A stretch of DNA of 64,000 nt, taken from the NCBI GenBank assembly GCA_947460255.1, contig CANHIS010000008.1, positions 1 through 64,000 on the forward strand. Reading direction: 5' to 3'. Made by a program: the position numbers and the translations under genes. This document shows, in pieces, positions 1 through 9,009 of the stretch (its first letter is position 1; each line of letters begins with the position of its first letter). The notes beneath the pieces were generated by a model. It did no database searches. It saw only the letters and a program-made list of their open reading frames with translations, and was not told the origin of the DNA. Source of the DNA: Bacteroidota bacterium (GTDB lineage: Bacteria; Bacteroidota; Bacteroidia; M30B66).

Positions 1-23
1 AAAAATGCTAACTGACTGCATCT

Positions 24-662
24 TTAGAGGATAGTTTTACGGATGGGCTGATCGGGCTTTGCGTACGAGAAACGTTGTCCGTTTTGAAGTCCAAAATACG
101 CATCCAATCCTGCCACGGCGAGACTGTCTGCTTTTTGGTGCGCTACAAAACCATCTTCTTCGAGAATATCTTCCCGAAGAAAAATGTGCAGGATTTGTCC
201 AATCACGAGAATGGTTCCATTGCGTTCGATTGGATGTTCTTCGGCAAGTTGAAGCGCGATTTTCACAGGAGATTCAGCTACAAATGGCGCGTGAAAACCA
301 TTGGTGATGGCGGGAGTTAATCCTGTTTGTTCAAATTCTGAAACGCCATCAGGATACCGTGCACTGGTTTGGTGCACCTGCTCAGCCATCGCGGTTGTTG
401 CAGTGTTGATGGTGAAAAATCCGGTTTCACGGATGTTGGTCAATGTGTGTCGATCCACAGAATCGGGACGAAACAGGATGCCTGTGAGTGGTGGATTTGC
501 ACCGATGTGCAACACCTGACTAAACACTGCCAAATTCTGATTTCCAGAGGAAGAAGCTGTGCCGATCAACAAGGCCGGACGAACGCCATGCAGCGAATTG
601 ATGAGATTTCGGCGGAAACGGTCGTCGAGACTGGAGATGGTTTCGGCAGAAAAATGTTTCAT
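24..662 (-). CDS. Flavin reductase family protein (FMN-binding split barrel)
   Basis: Translation MKHFSAETISSLDDRFRRNLINSLHGVRPALLIGT...GILFRPDSVDRHTLTNI resembles flavin reductase-like proteins. The start at 662 (TAATG overlap with the upstream SDR stop) is preferred over the ORF-track start at 725. Confidence 0.75.
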   Translation of the reverse strand: MKHFSAETISSLDDRFRRNLINSLHGVRPALLIGTASSSGNQNLAVFSQVLHIGANPPLTGILFRPDSVDRHTLTNIRETGFFTINTATTAMAEQVHQTSARYPDGVSEFEQTGLTPAITNGFHAPFVAESPVKIALQLAEEHPIERNGTILVIGQILHIFLREDILEEDGFVAHQKADSLAVAGLDAYFGLQNGQRFSYAKPDQPIRKTIL

Positions 663-1369
663 TAAGCAATCAGTTTCAGGCTTCCCATTCCGCCATCGGC
701 GTGCAGGATTTGCCCAGTTATCCAAGATCCTTTTTCACTTAAAAGCAATGCTGCTAAAGCTGCCAATTCTTCCGGCTGCCCTACTCGACCAATTGGATGG
801 CGCTTGTTTGAAGCATCTATCTTTTCGGGAGTGCTCAGTAGTTTTTCCGCCAATGGTGTTTGGGTAAGCGACGGTGCGATGGCATTTACACGAACGCCTG
901 AAGCGGCATACTCAGCTGCAAGAGATCTTGTTAAACCTTCGATTGCACCTTTGGCAGCTGCTATCGATGCGTGAAAAGGCATCCCAGTTTGTACTGCCAC
1001 AGTACTGAAAAACAAAACAGATGATTGACCCGCTTTTTTCAATGCCGGAAGGGCTGCTTGCACAAGACTCACCGCACCAAGGACATTGATTCTAAAGTCG
1101 TTGATGAATAAATCTTCCTTCATCCGATGGAAAGGTGCCAATTGGATGCTTCCCGGACAATAGGCCAAACCGTGAATTTCTTCTGGGAGACCAGTAATAA
1201 CTGGAGCTGCAACGCTAAAATCTGTTTCGATGAAATGTAAATTGGCGTTCGATTCCAAATCACGCGCAGAACGAGCTAAAACGTACACCGTGTGGCCTTT
1301 AGAGAGCAATTGTTCGGTGAGTGCTTTCCCAATTCCGGAACTTCCTCCGGCAATCACGTAATTTCTCAT
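662..1369 (-). CDS. SDR family protein with non-canonical active site
   Basis: Rossmann GGSSGIG motif and C-terminal GQILHADGG. The YxxxK position reads IAAAK. Confidence 0.85.
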   Translation of the reverse strand: MRNYVIAGGSSGIGKALTEQLLSKGHTVYVLARSARDLESNANLHFIETDFSVAAPVITGLPEEIHGLAYCPGSIQLAPFHRMKEDLFINDFRINVLGAVSLVQAALPALKKAGQSSVLFFSTVAVQTGMPFHASIAAAKGAIEGLTRSLAAEYAASGVRVNAIAPSLTQTPLAEKLLSTPEKIDASNKRHPIGRVGQPEELAALAALLLSEKGSWITGQILHADGGMGSLKLIA

Positions 1370-2062
1370 TTAGTCGAGGCCGAGGTAAGTGAAAAACTCC
1401 GATTTGGTGGCTTCTTCAGAAAACTTTCCAGAGAAGTGCGACGTCACAGTTTTCGAATTGATGTCTTCCACACCGCGCGATGAAACGCACAAATGCACAG
1501 CGTCAATAACCACCGCAACATCTTCGGTTCCAAGTGCACGCTTGAGCTCATCAGCAATTTGTACCGTGAGTCTTTCTTGCACTTGTGGGCGTTTTGCGAA
1601 ATACTGCACAATACGGTTGATCTTACTCAAACCGATTACGCTTCCGTTCGAAATGTAAGCCACGTGTGCCTTTCCGATGATCGGAACAAAGTGGTGCTCG
1701 CAGTTTGAGTAGAAAGTGATGTCTTTCTCCACCAACATTTCTTTGTACTTGTACTTATTCTCGAACAGCGCAATTTTCGGTTTGTTTTCGGGATTAAGGC
1801 CCGAGAAAATTTCCTGTACGTACATTTTTGCGACACGTTTAGGCGTGCCGTTGAGGCTGTCATCGTTGAGATCTAAGCCCAAAGTGAGCATGATTTCACG
1901 GAAATGGTGCTCGATCCTTGCAATTTTTTCTTTGTCACTCAGCTCGAATGCATCGGCGCGAAGTGGAGTATCGACTGATGTGCTGATGTGTTCATCACCA
2001 ATGAGGTCGATCATATGAACATCATTGTCCATTGTATTCAACAAAATTTCGTTCGGTTTCAT
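1370..2062 (-). CDS. folE: GTP cyclohydrolase I
   Basis: CEHHFVPIIGKAHVAYI, GLSKINRIVQYFAKRPQVQERLT and HLCVSSRGV motifs. The start is ambiguous (2062, 2032 or 2014). Confidence 0.95.
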   Translation of the reverse strand: MKPNEILLNTMDNDVHMIDLIGDEHISTSVDTPLRADAFELSDKEKIARIEHHFREIMLTLGLDLNDDSLNGTPKRVAKMYVQEIFSGLNPENKPKIALFENKYKYKEMLVEKDITFYSNCEHHFVPIIGKAHVAYISNGSVIGLSKINRIVQYFAKRPQVQERLTVQIADELKRALGTEDVAVVIDAVHLCVSSRGVEDINSKTVTSHFSGKFSEEATKSEFFTYLGLD

Positions 2063-2432
2063 AAAGTCTGATGCTGAGTTCGTAACGGGCGTCGAGTTTG
2101 CTTTTTAGTCGGTTCCAGATTACAACGGCGATGTTTTCTGCGGTTGGATTGAGGTTTTTGAATTCCTCCAGATCGAGATTCAAGTTTCGGTGGTCGTAAC
2201 GTTCGGTAACCTCGGCCTTGATGATTGCGCTGAGTACCTTCATGTCGATCACATAACCTGTTTCGGAATCAATTTCACCTTTCACTTCAACAATTAAATC
2301 GTAATTGTGACCGTGATAATTCGGATAGCTACACTTGCCGAAAACCTCAAAATTCTTTTGTTCGTCCCATTTCGGATTAAACAATCGGTGAGCGGCGTTG
2401 AAGCGTTCCTTCCTGTATACGGATACTTTCAT
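2022..2432 (-). CDS. 6-pyruvoyl-tetrahydropterin synthase / 6-carboxytetrahydropterin synthase family
   Basis: FNAAHRL; FGKCSYPNYHGHNYDLIVEVKGEID; TAENIAVVIWNRL; YETERNFVEYNG. Start MKVSVYRK at 2432. Confidence 0.9.
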   Translation of the reverse strand: MKVSVYRKERFNAAHRLFNPKWDEQKNFEVFGKCSYPNYHGHNYDLIVEVKGEIDSETGYVIDMKVLSAIIKAEVTERYDHRNLNLDLEEFKNLNPTAENIAVVIWNRLKSKLDARYELSIRLYETERNFVEYNGQ

Positions 2433-2594
2433 AGTTAGAGAAAACGAATGTGTTGATGAATTGTTCAAAACCTAAAAATGCCTTGTCAATTCTGCTGCAA
2501 ATGAACTCTTTTCTCTCAAAACTGTTTTAAGGCCGCGATGGGTAACGAGGTGTTGAATCCTGTAAACTTTTTTCATTCTGTCCCTGCCGGGGAT

Positions 2595-4034
2595 ATGAAA
2601 GCGCATTACGATACCGTAGTGATCGGTGCTGGTATGGCTGGCTTAACTGCTGCGGCACTTCTTGCGAAGGATGGAAGATCGGTCTTGGTAATTGAACGAA
2701 ACTACCTGCCTGGCGGATGTTCATCGTCGTACTATAGGAAAGGCTACGTTTTTGAAAGTGGTGCCACAACCTTGATCGGATTGGATGCGGGGATGCCATT
2801 GCGTGCAGTATTGGACGAAACAGGAATACAATTGGATGCGCGTAAGTTGGAAGTTCCGATGCAGGTATTTCTTCCCGATGGGCGGATGCTTACTCGTTTT
2901 CAAGACCGCGACCAGTGGATTAAAGAGGCGCAAAGAGTTTTTGGTGGCAAGCGCATGGCAGAATTCTGGAAGTTCTGCTTCAAGATCAGCGATTTTGTTT
3001 GGGACAGCTCGATGCGCTATCGTTTTTTTCCTCCACAAAAAACCCAAGATTGGTTTTCATTGTTAAGCAATTTCAAGCTTTCAGACCCTTGGTTTGCACG
3101 GCATGCATTTACCTCAACAGCTTCGTTGTTAAAGCGATTCGGGTTGTACGAAAATGAAGCCTTTAGAACTTTTGTGAATGAGCAATTGATGATCACTGCG
3201 CAGAACAAAATGGAAGATGTGAACGTCCTGTTTGGTGCAACAGCATTGTGTTACACAAATACGGGAAACTACTACTTACCCGGCGGCATGGTGAGTATGG
3301 TGAAAGCGTTTACAGATTACATCAATCAAAAAGGAGGACATCTTTTGCTGAGAACAGCTGTAGATTCTATTGAGCCAGAAGGAGAACAATTCAATGTAAA
3401 ATTTGGATCACATACTGTTCGTGCTCAGTCGGTTGTATCAGCAATTCCGATGAACAACTTAGCAAATCTTTTACCTCAACAGCATCCTTTAAACCTCAAG
3501 GCATCACAGCAAACCATAGAAACCAAGAAGCTGAATTCTGCTCTTCAAATGAGTTTGGTTGTTAAAGATCGACGTTTCCCAAAGTGTTTGCATTATCAAA
3601 TTCATCAGCCTAATGGTGGAAGTATCTTTTTGAGTTTAAGCAGCGCCAACGACCACTTGAGAAGCCCGCAGGGTTTCCGAGTTGCCTCGATCAGTACACA
3701 TGCAAAAACAAGCGATTACTTTGAAACAGATAAGCACAAATGGGCAGAACAAGCCATTGAGTTGCTAGTAAAAAGGGGATTGATAGAACATGACGATCTT
3801 ATTTTGAAGCACGTTTCGGGTCCTGAAGAATGGTTACAATGGACAGGCAGAGCGGGGGGATTTGTTGGTGGCTATCCACAATTCAAGGATGTTTTGCCAT
3901 GGAAAATGAACATGCACCAACTTGGCGAAAACATCTATACTTGCGGCGATTCAGTATATCCTGGGCAAGGTATTCCAGGTGTTGTGATGAATGGTTGGCA
4001 GGTGGCTGGCAGATTGTTGCGGGATTCCGCTTAG
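2595..4034 (+). CDS. NAD(P)/FAD-dependent oxidoreductase, phytoene desaturase/carotenoid isomerase-like
   Basis: N-terminal VVIGAGMAGLTAAALLAKDGRSVLVIERNYLPGGC; C-terminal YTCGDSVYPGQGIPGVVMNGWQVAGRL. Confidence 0.85.
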   Translation: MKAHYDTVVIGAGMAGLTAAALLAKDGRSVLVIERNYLPGGCSSSYYRKGYVFESGATTLIGLDAGMPLRAVLDETGIQLDARKLEVPMQVFLPDGRMLTRFQDRDQWIKEAQRVFGGKRMAEFWKFCFKISDFVWDSSMRYRFFPPQKTQDWFSLLSNFKLSDPWFARHAFTSTASLLKRFGLYENEAFRTFVNEQLMITAQNKMEDVNVLFGATALCYTNTGNYYLPGGMVSMVKAFTDYINQKGGHLLLRTAVDSIEPEGEQFNVKFGSHTVRAQSVVSAIPMNNLANLLPQQHPLNLKASQQTIETKKLNSALQMSLVVKDRRFPKCLHYQIHQPNGGSIFLSLSSANDHLRSPQGFRVASISTHAKTSDYFETDKHKWAEQAIELLVKRGLIEHDDLILKHVSGPEEWLQWTGRAGGFVGGYPQFKDVLPWKMNMHQLGENIYTCGDSVYPGQGIPGVVMNGWQVAGRLLRDSA

Positions 4035-4084
4035 ATCCTTAGAAGAATAGATTATATTTGATTTTCGAGAATGAGCCTATTCGA

Positions 4085-4603
4085 ATGATCAAAAAATTCC
4101 TAGTCACAACATTGCTTTTGTTTTCGGCATTTCAATCTGATGCTCAAAATATTGTTTTGGCTCCACAAGTGATTTCGAGTCAGGGCCAGCATTTTCAAAA
4201 TGCTCAATTCGAATTGTCGTGGACAATCGGCGAAATGTCGGCGGTGAGCACCATTTCTAGTGGGAACAGCACATTCACTCAAGGCTTCCACCAGCCAGAT
4301 AAGTTTACAATAGCATTTACTGAAGATCTGATGTCGACTTGGTCTGCAGGTTTGTACCCGAATCCTGCTGATGCCTATGTTACACTTTCTCTTAATGCTG
4401 TAAACAATACAGAAATGGTGGTTGAAATCCTTGATGCTGCAGGAAAATTGGTGAGGAGTCCGCAAATGCTTCAAGTATTCCCAGGGCAGCAGCAGATCGA
4501 CTTCCCGTTAACCGATTTTTCAAGTGGCATTTATCTTCTACGACTTACAACTGTTGATGGAAAGTACCAACGCAGTTATAGATTCAATAAGTCGCATTCT
4601 TGA
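4085..4603 (+). CDS. Secreted protein with T9SS type A sorting domain
   Basis: Signal peptide MIKKFLVTTLLLFSAFQSDAQ; C-terminal LYPNPADAYVTLSL...GIYLLRLTTVDGKYQRSYRFNKS. Confidence 0.85.
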   Translation: MIKKFLVTTLLLFSAFQSDAQNIVLAPQVISSQGQHFQNAQFELSWTIGEMSAVSTISSGNSTFTQGFHQPDKFTIAFTEDLMSTWSAGLYPNPADAYVTLSLNAVNNTEMVVEILDAAGKLVRSPQMLQVFPGQQQIDFPLTDFSSGIYLLRLTTVDGKYQRSYRFNKSHS

Positions 4604-4620
4604 TTTATCAAACTTCCAGT

Positions 4621-4660
4621 AAAGGGTCGAAATCTAAACTGTTTCGGCCCTTTTTATTTT
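4621..4660. terminator. Hairpin between convergent genes
   Basis: AAAGGGTCGAAA...TTTCGGCCCTTTTTATTTT (one G-U pair). Confidence 0.65.
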
Positions 4661-5535
4661 GAATTCAAGGAGTCTTTAGCGGCTTGAAGTAATTCAGAAG
4701 CCATCAAATCTTCAGGGTTTAGTTTTGCTGCTTTTTCAAGGTCTTGAATTGCAAGATTGAATTTTCCTTCCCGCATATAGTATTCAGCTCTTCCAAAGTA
4801 GTAGTAAGAATATTTCGGGTACAATTTAATCGCTTGATCCAAATCAGGAAGCCCTTTTTCGGGCTTGAATTGGTTGAGGTAAACGATTCCGCGCTGAAAC
4901 CATGCATCGGGAAATTTTGAATCCAATGAAATACTTCTTGATAAATCAGCAATGGCTTGGTCGAAATTCAAGAACCGTTGAATCGAGGTGCCTGAACTTC
5001 TGTCTTCATCGAAAAATCTTGATTGCAAATAGCCTCGGTAATACCACGAAAGATGATAGCTTGAATCGCGCCGAATGGCTTCGTTAAGTTCTGCAAACGC
5101 TTGGTCGAAGGCATCTTGGTAATAATGGATTTTAGATTTTTCTATCCACACTTCAGCGCCTATTCGACCTTTTAGGAAATTGATTTTTTGCAGAACGCGG
5201 AAAGCTTGTGCGGTATCGCCTGAGTCGGAAAGTGCTCTCGCCAATTCGAGTGATGCTTCATGGCAATCGGGCCATTTTTTTACAGCATACTGGAGATCTT
5301 CGATTGATTTTCGATACTTCAAAGCTCGGCGATAACCTGAGGCCCGAATCTGAAAAGCCTTGCAAGACGAATCGCCGGTGGCAAACAAGGAGTTAATTTC
5401 AACTATTGCTCCCAAATAATCTTCCTGTTCAAGTTCTTGTTCTGCACGTGCTAGGTAGTTGGGCTGCTCGCCGCAGGATGCCAAAATGGAGCAGATCAAT
5501 AGGCCGAAAACAGAAAAGATTTTGAAATTACTCAT
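4654..5535 (-). CDS. TPR repeat lipoprotein
   Basis: Lipobox-like LICSILASCGEQ; repeated TPR pattern (PDAWFQRGIVYLNQFKPEKGLPDLDQAIKLYP). Confidence 0.8.
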   Translation of the reverse strand: MSNFKIFSVFGLLICSILASCGEQPNYLARAEQELEQEDYLGAIVEINSLFATGDSSCKAFQIRASGYRRALKYRKSIEDLQYAVKKWPDCHEASLELARALSDSGDTAQAFRVLQKINFLKGRIGAEVWIEKSKIHYYQDAFDQAFAELNEAIRRDSSYHLSWYYRGYLQSRFFDEDRSSGTSIQRFLNFDQAIADLSRSISLDSKFPDAWFQRGIVYLNQFKPEKGLPDLDQAIKLYPKYSYYYFGRAEYYMREGKFNLAIQDLEKAAKLNPEDLMASELLQAAKDSLNSK

Positions 5536-6892
5536 AGCTGGAATCACCCAGCAAACTTACTGTTTCGTTGCTATATGTAATGCAATCGGGCGCCCTACCA
5601 TTTACCGAAATACAACTGTACGCTTCAATCTCTGAAGTGGCGAGTTCGGGTGTTTCTTTCAACTGCCTGATGAAACTCTTCACCATGATAGGATCTTCAG
5701 ACATGCGCTGCTGCTGGATCGGGGTAAGGAATTTGTCGACTGATATCTGAATGGTCGAGCCAGTAGCTTTGTCGACCTTGTAAAACACGAGTGAATTTCG
5801 GTGGTGATTTATCCGTACATCCCACGAAAAGTGAAATGCCGTATCCGCCCAGCGGAAACTTCCCATATTGAGATACATCACTACAGGAAGCATCACCTGT
5901 GCGGCTAAAAAAAGCAACGCCACAGTTGGCAACAATCGCTTACGTCGAAATTCGAGCATGTATGATCCGCCTGGTTTAAAAACATCGCCCTTGAATTGAA
6001 ACACATCGAATAGGAAATACGAAATGCCCGAAACAAGTCGATGAATCTTTTCCGCAGGCAAAAAAATCGTGCATGAAAGCACCACCAGTAAGGGGAAAAT
6101 TCCGGTTGGCAGCAAAATCATAGCCAACATTTGCACCAAAACAACCGTCCAAAAAGCCCTTGTTGAGGTTTTAGGATCGATTAAAAAATGTGGTAGCAAA
6201 AAGTCAAAAATCACTAGCAACCAAGAAAGTCCAATCGCAAACCATCCATTGTTTGCAATTACGCTACTGTTTAATCCAACGGCTTGCGCGATGTCTTGCA
6301 GCCACAGTGAAACCTGAATTCCAGAGTACAACCAATCGGAGTTTAACTTAGCCATTCCAGCAAAGACAAACACCATAATCACCTGAACCTTAAATACTAA
6401 GAGCAACCAATTAGGCGCATAATCCACACGAAGTGAGGGTTTTCTGATTAAATCGATTGAAAAAAGACGGTGAGCAGGCGAAAATGTGAGCATCACCGCT
6501 AAGAGCATCACTAGGTAATAATAGCTTAAATACGAAGCCTTGTCGATGAACGAAACATAGGCAAACAATAGTGTAAAAACGGTGGCGGCTGCACGAAAAA
6601 ACCACCCAGCAGCAAGCAACACAGCAGAAACTGAAATCAGCAAAAAAACAATGATCATACCCCAGAAAGGCAGAGGTTGCAACCATTCTAAACCATCGTA
6701 TGGAAAACGGATTACTTGCCGAGAAAATACTTCCGAAACCCTTCCAGAAAGAATCATTAAGATTCCCCAGGCCGACATTGTAAAGCCAAACGCGATGCGC
6801 AAAGCTACGAGTGGATAGAGTGAGGCCGGTTTGTAAAGGCCTTCAAAATTGTTGGTCCAAGTGCGGACGATGTTCTTCAACAGCGCATTCAT
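5528..6892 (-). CDS. HTTM domain / vitamin K-dependent gamma-carboxylase-like membrane protein
   Basis: Multi-TM protein with N-terminal YPLVALRIAFGFTMSAWGI, ...VFAGMAKLNSDWLYSG, typical of HTTM proteins. Confidence 0.75.
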   Translation of the reverse strand: MNALLKNIVRTWTNNFEGLYKPASLYPLVALRIAFGFTMSAWGILMILSGRVSEVFSRQVIRFPYDGLEWLQPLPFWGMIIVFLLISVSAVLLAAGWFFRAAATVFTLLFAYVSFIDKASYLSYYYLVMLLAVMLTFSPAHRLFSIDLIRKPSLRVDYAPNWLLLVFKVQVIMVFVFAGMAKLNSDWLYSGIQVSLWLQDIAQAVGLNSSVIANNGWFAIGLSWLLVIFDFLLPHFLIDPKTSTRAFWTVVLVQMLAMILLPTGIFPLLVVLSCTIFLPAEKIHRLVSGISYFLFDVFQFKGDVFKPGGSYMLEFRRKRLLPTVALLFLAAQVMLPVVMYLNMGSFRWADTAFHFSWDVRINHHRNSLVFYKVDKATGSTIQISVDKFLTPIQQQRMSEDPIMVKSFIRQLKETPELATSEIEAYSCISVNGRAPDCITYSNETVSLLGDSSYE

Positions 6893-7005
6893 AGTCCGTA
6901 TTTATAACTACAATGTACAATCATTTTTTCATACGAAAGATTGTTTAAACGAAACTTCTGTAAACAAATCTGCATTTCTTTACTTTGTCGTTAAATTCAT
7001 CGCAC

Positions 7006-7713
7006 ATGTTCAAGTGGTTATCACTTTTCGTTTTTTCAGTTTTCTTTTTTCCACTACAAGCCCAGATAGCCCTCCGGGGAGGATTTACTGCTGGGCCATC
7101 GTTCATCTTAATGGAAAACGATCAGCAGCTCAATAACGGTTTTTTCACTTCCACCAGAGCTGGAATAAATGCTGGATTAAATCTTTCGATGCAGGCTGGA
7201 GAGCACTTTTGGAGTCGTGTTGGGGTGAATTATAGCCGATTAAACTTCTCCCTGAAACAAAATACTTCCAACGATTATCGAATCGATTTTCGCTACGGCC
7301 TGAACAACCTCGAAATTCCACTTCAGGTTGGCGTTACAGGGTATCTTGGCTCACTTAAACACCGCGAATACATTGGTTTAGCGTACGTAAACCGCTTGGG
7401 AAGAGATGTGAAAACATCCATCACCGGCGACAGTGCTACGGCTTACGCTTATGCTACTCCAGAATCGGTGATAAAGTCTTCGTATCTCGCATTTGTTGCG
7501 GGCTTGGAAGTGGGCACCGAATTCAAAAATGATGCTGGTTTATTTTTTGGTCTCACCATGCGATACAATCCTGAAACCCAATACAGCAGCTCGTTTAACA
7601 CGTCTGTTTTTGGAAATCAATTGGCATCCACCAAAGGAAATTACTTGATGTTGGAAGTAACTTACTACTTGCCGAGATTTTCTTTTTGGTTTAAACGCGA
7701 CTTCACGTATTAA
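7006..7713 (+). CDS. Outer membrane beta-barrel (PorT-like) protein
   Basis: Signal peptide MFKWLSLFVFSVFFFPLQAQ; alternating amphipathic strands to a C-terminal LMLEVTYYLPRFSFWF. Confidence 0.75.
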   Translation: MFKWLSLFVFSVFFFPLQAQIALRGGFTAGPSFILMENDQQLNNGFFTSTRAGINAGLNLSMQAGEHFWSRVGVNYSRLNFSLKQNTSNDYRIDFRYGLNNLEIPLQVGVTGYLGSLKHREYIGLAYVNRLGRDVKTSITGDSATAYAYATPESVIKSSYLAFVAGLEVGTEFKNDAGLFFGLTMRYNPETQYSSSFNTSVFGNQLASTKGNYLMLEVTYYLPRFSFWFKRDFTY

Positions 7714-9009
7714 TTAACGTGCAATCCACAATGCTGGGTTGAGCTTGGTTTTCCCTTTCCAGATTTCGAGATGTGCTTCGGTAACGCCTTCATCGTTTTC
7801 ACCTGCGTTGCCAATTACTGTTCCTGTTTTCACCTTTTGGCCCTTCTCAACAGTTACTCGCCCAAGGTTGCTATATACTGTTAAGTATTCGCCATGTTTG
7901 ATTAGTATGGCATCGCCAGATCCTGGAATAGACACAACACCCATTACTTCGCCATCGTAAATTGCTTTCACTGGCGCATTTTTGCTGGTGGCGATGTCGA
8001 TACCATTGTTGTACGTTGTGATGCCTTTCAAAACAGGATGCGCATGGGTTCCGAAGGTTTCTGTGATTGCGCCTTTGTCTACTGGCCAAGGCAATTTACC
8101 TTGATTGGCCTCGAATTTCCCTGAAAGAGCAGCCGTTTCTGGTGTCATTTTGATTTCAGGTGCTGCAGCTGGTTTTTTTTCTATTGGTTTTCCTGGGTCA
8201 GAAACTTTAGGTTTAGTTGCTGGCGCTTTAACTTTAGCAGCTTTGGCTTCTCGGGCTTTCACTGCGGCTCGTTCACGTGCAATCTCACGTTCAATTACCT
8301 TCCTAATTTCTGCATCAAGTTTCTTCTTGGTAGCTTCCTTCTTTATGAGTTCCTTCTTGAGCGTCTTTTCTTTTTTCTGCAGTTTCGACAAGGTGGATTC
8401 CTGTTCCTTTTTCTCCTTGCTTAACTCCTGCTTCTCCTGTTCTTCTGAACCTAAAAGTGCTTGCTTTGAATTCAAGTCGGTTCTAAGCACCTTCATTTTC
8501 CCACTAAGCTCGTTTTGCGAATATTCGATCAAGCGGGCTTGTTCTTTTCTATAAGTGGTGTAGGTTTTTAAATAGTACAAGCGTTTGTATGCTTGTTGAA
8601 TATTCTGAGCAGAGAAAAACAACAACAACGCCGATCGTTGGTTGCGGTTCATGTAAGCGCGCTTCACCAAACGAGCATAGGTTTCGCGCATTCTTGTTAA
8701 ATCCAATTGAAGGTCTTGAATGCGTTTCGAATTGGAGGTGATGGTATTGCTGAGCAGGTTTATTTCTGACTGGATCGTATTGATGAGCCTCATCCGATCA
8801 GACAGTTTTTTGTTTAAGGCCTTCAATTGCGACATGGAGGCCGTTTTGTTCTTCCTTGTTTCGAGAATGAGTTGACTCGTTTGACGGATTTCTTCCTGTA
8901 ACGCCTTTTTGCGCTTTTCCAGATCGTTCTTATTGGCTTGACCCATCAATCCGAAGGGAACAAACAAGAGCGCAAAACAACAAAATTTAACGAATCGACT
9001 CATATCCAT
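7714..9009 (-). CDS. Murein hydrolase activator EnvC / M23 family peptidase
   Basis: Signal peptide, long coiled coil, then LytM domain (GTHAHPVLKGITTYNNGIDIATSKNAPVKAIYDGEVMGV...AHLEIWKGKTKLNPALWI). Confidence 0.9.
   Translation of the reverse strand: MDMSRFVKFCCFALLFVPFGLMGQANKNDLEKRKKALQEEIRQTSQLILETRKNKTASMSQLKALNKKLSDRMRLINTIQSEINLLSNTITSNSKRIQDLQLDLTRMRETYARLVKRAYMNRNQRSALLLFFSAQNIQQAYKRLYYLKTYTTYRKEQARLIEYSQNELSGKMKVLRTDLNSKQALLGSEEQEKQELSKEKKEQESTLSKLQKKEKTLKKELIKKEATKKKLDAEIRKVIEREIARERAAVKAREAKAAKVKAPATKPKVSDPGKPIEKKPAAAPEIKMTPETAALSGKFEANQGKLPWPVDKGAITETFGTHAHPVLKGITTYNNGIDIATSKNAPVKAIYDGEVMGVVSIPGSGDAILIKHGEYLTVYSNLGRVTVEKGQKVKTGTVIGNAGENDEGVTEAHLEIWKGKTKLNPALWIAR

Noticed and set aside
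2022-2062. 41-nt overlap of PTPS and folE as a biological overlap
   Set aside because: folE has downstream in-frame starts (2032, 2014) that would shrink or remove the overlap; start site unresolved.
8105-8554. 149-aa plus-strand Ser/Phe/Leu-rich ORF
   Set aside because: Mirror of the Lys/Glu-rich coiled coil of EnvC on the other strand.
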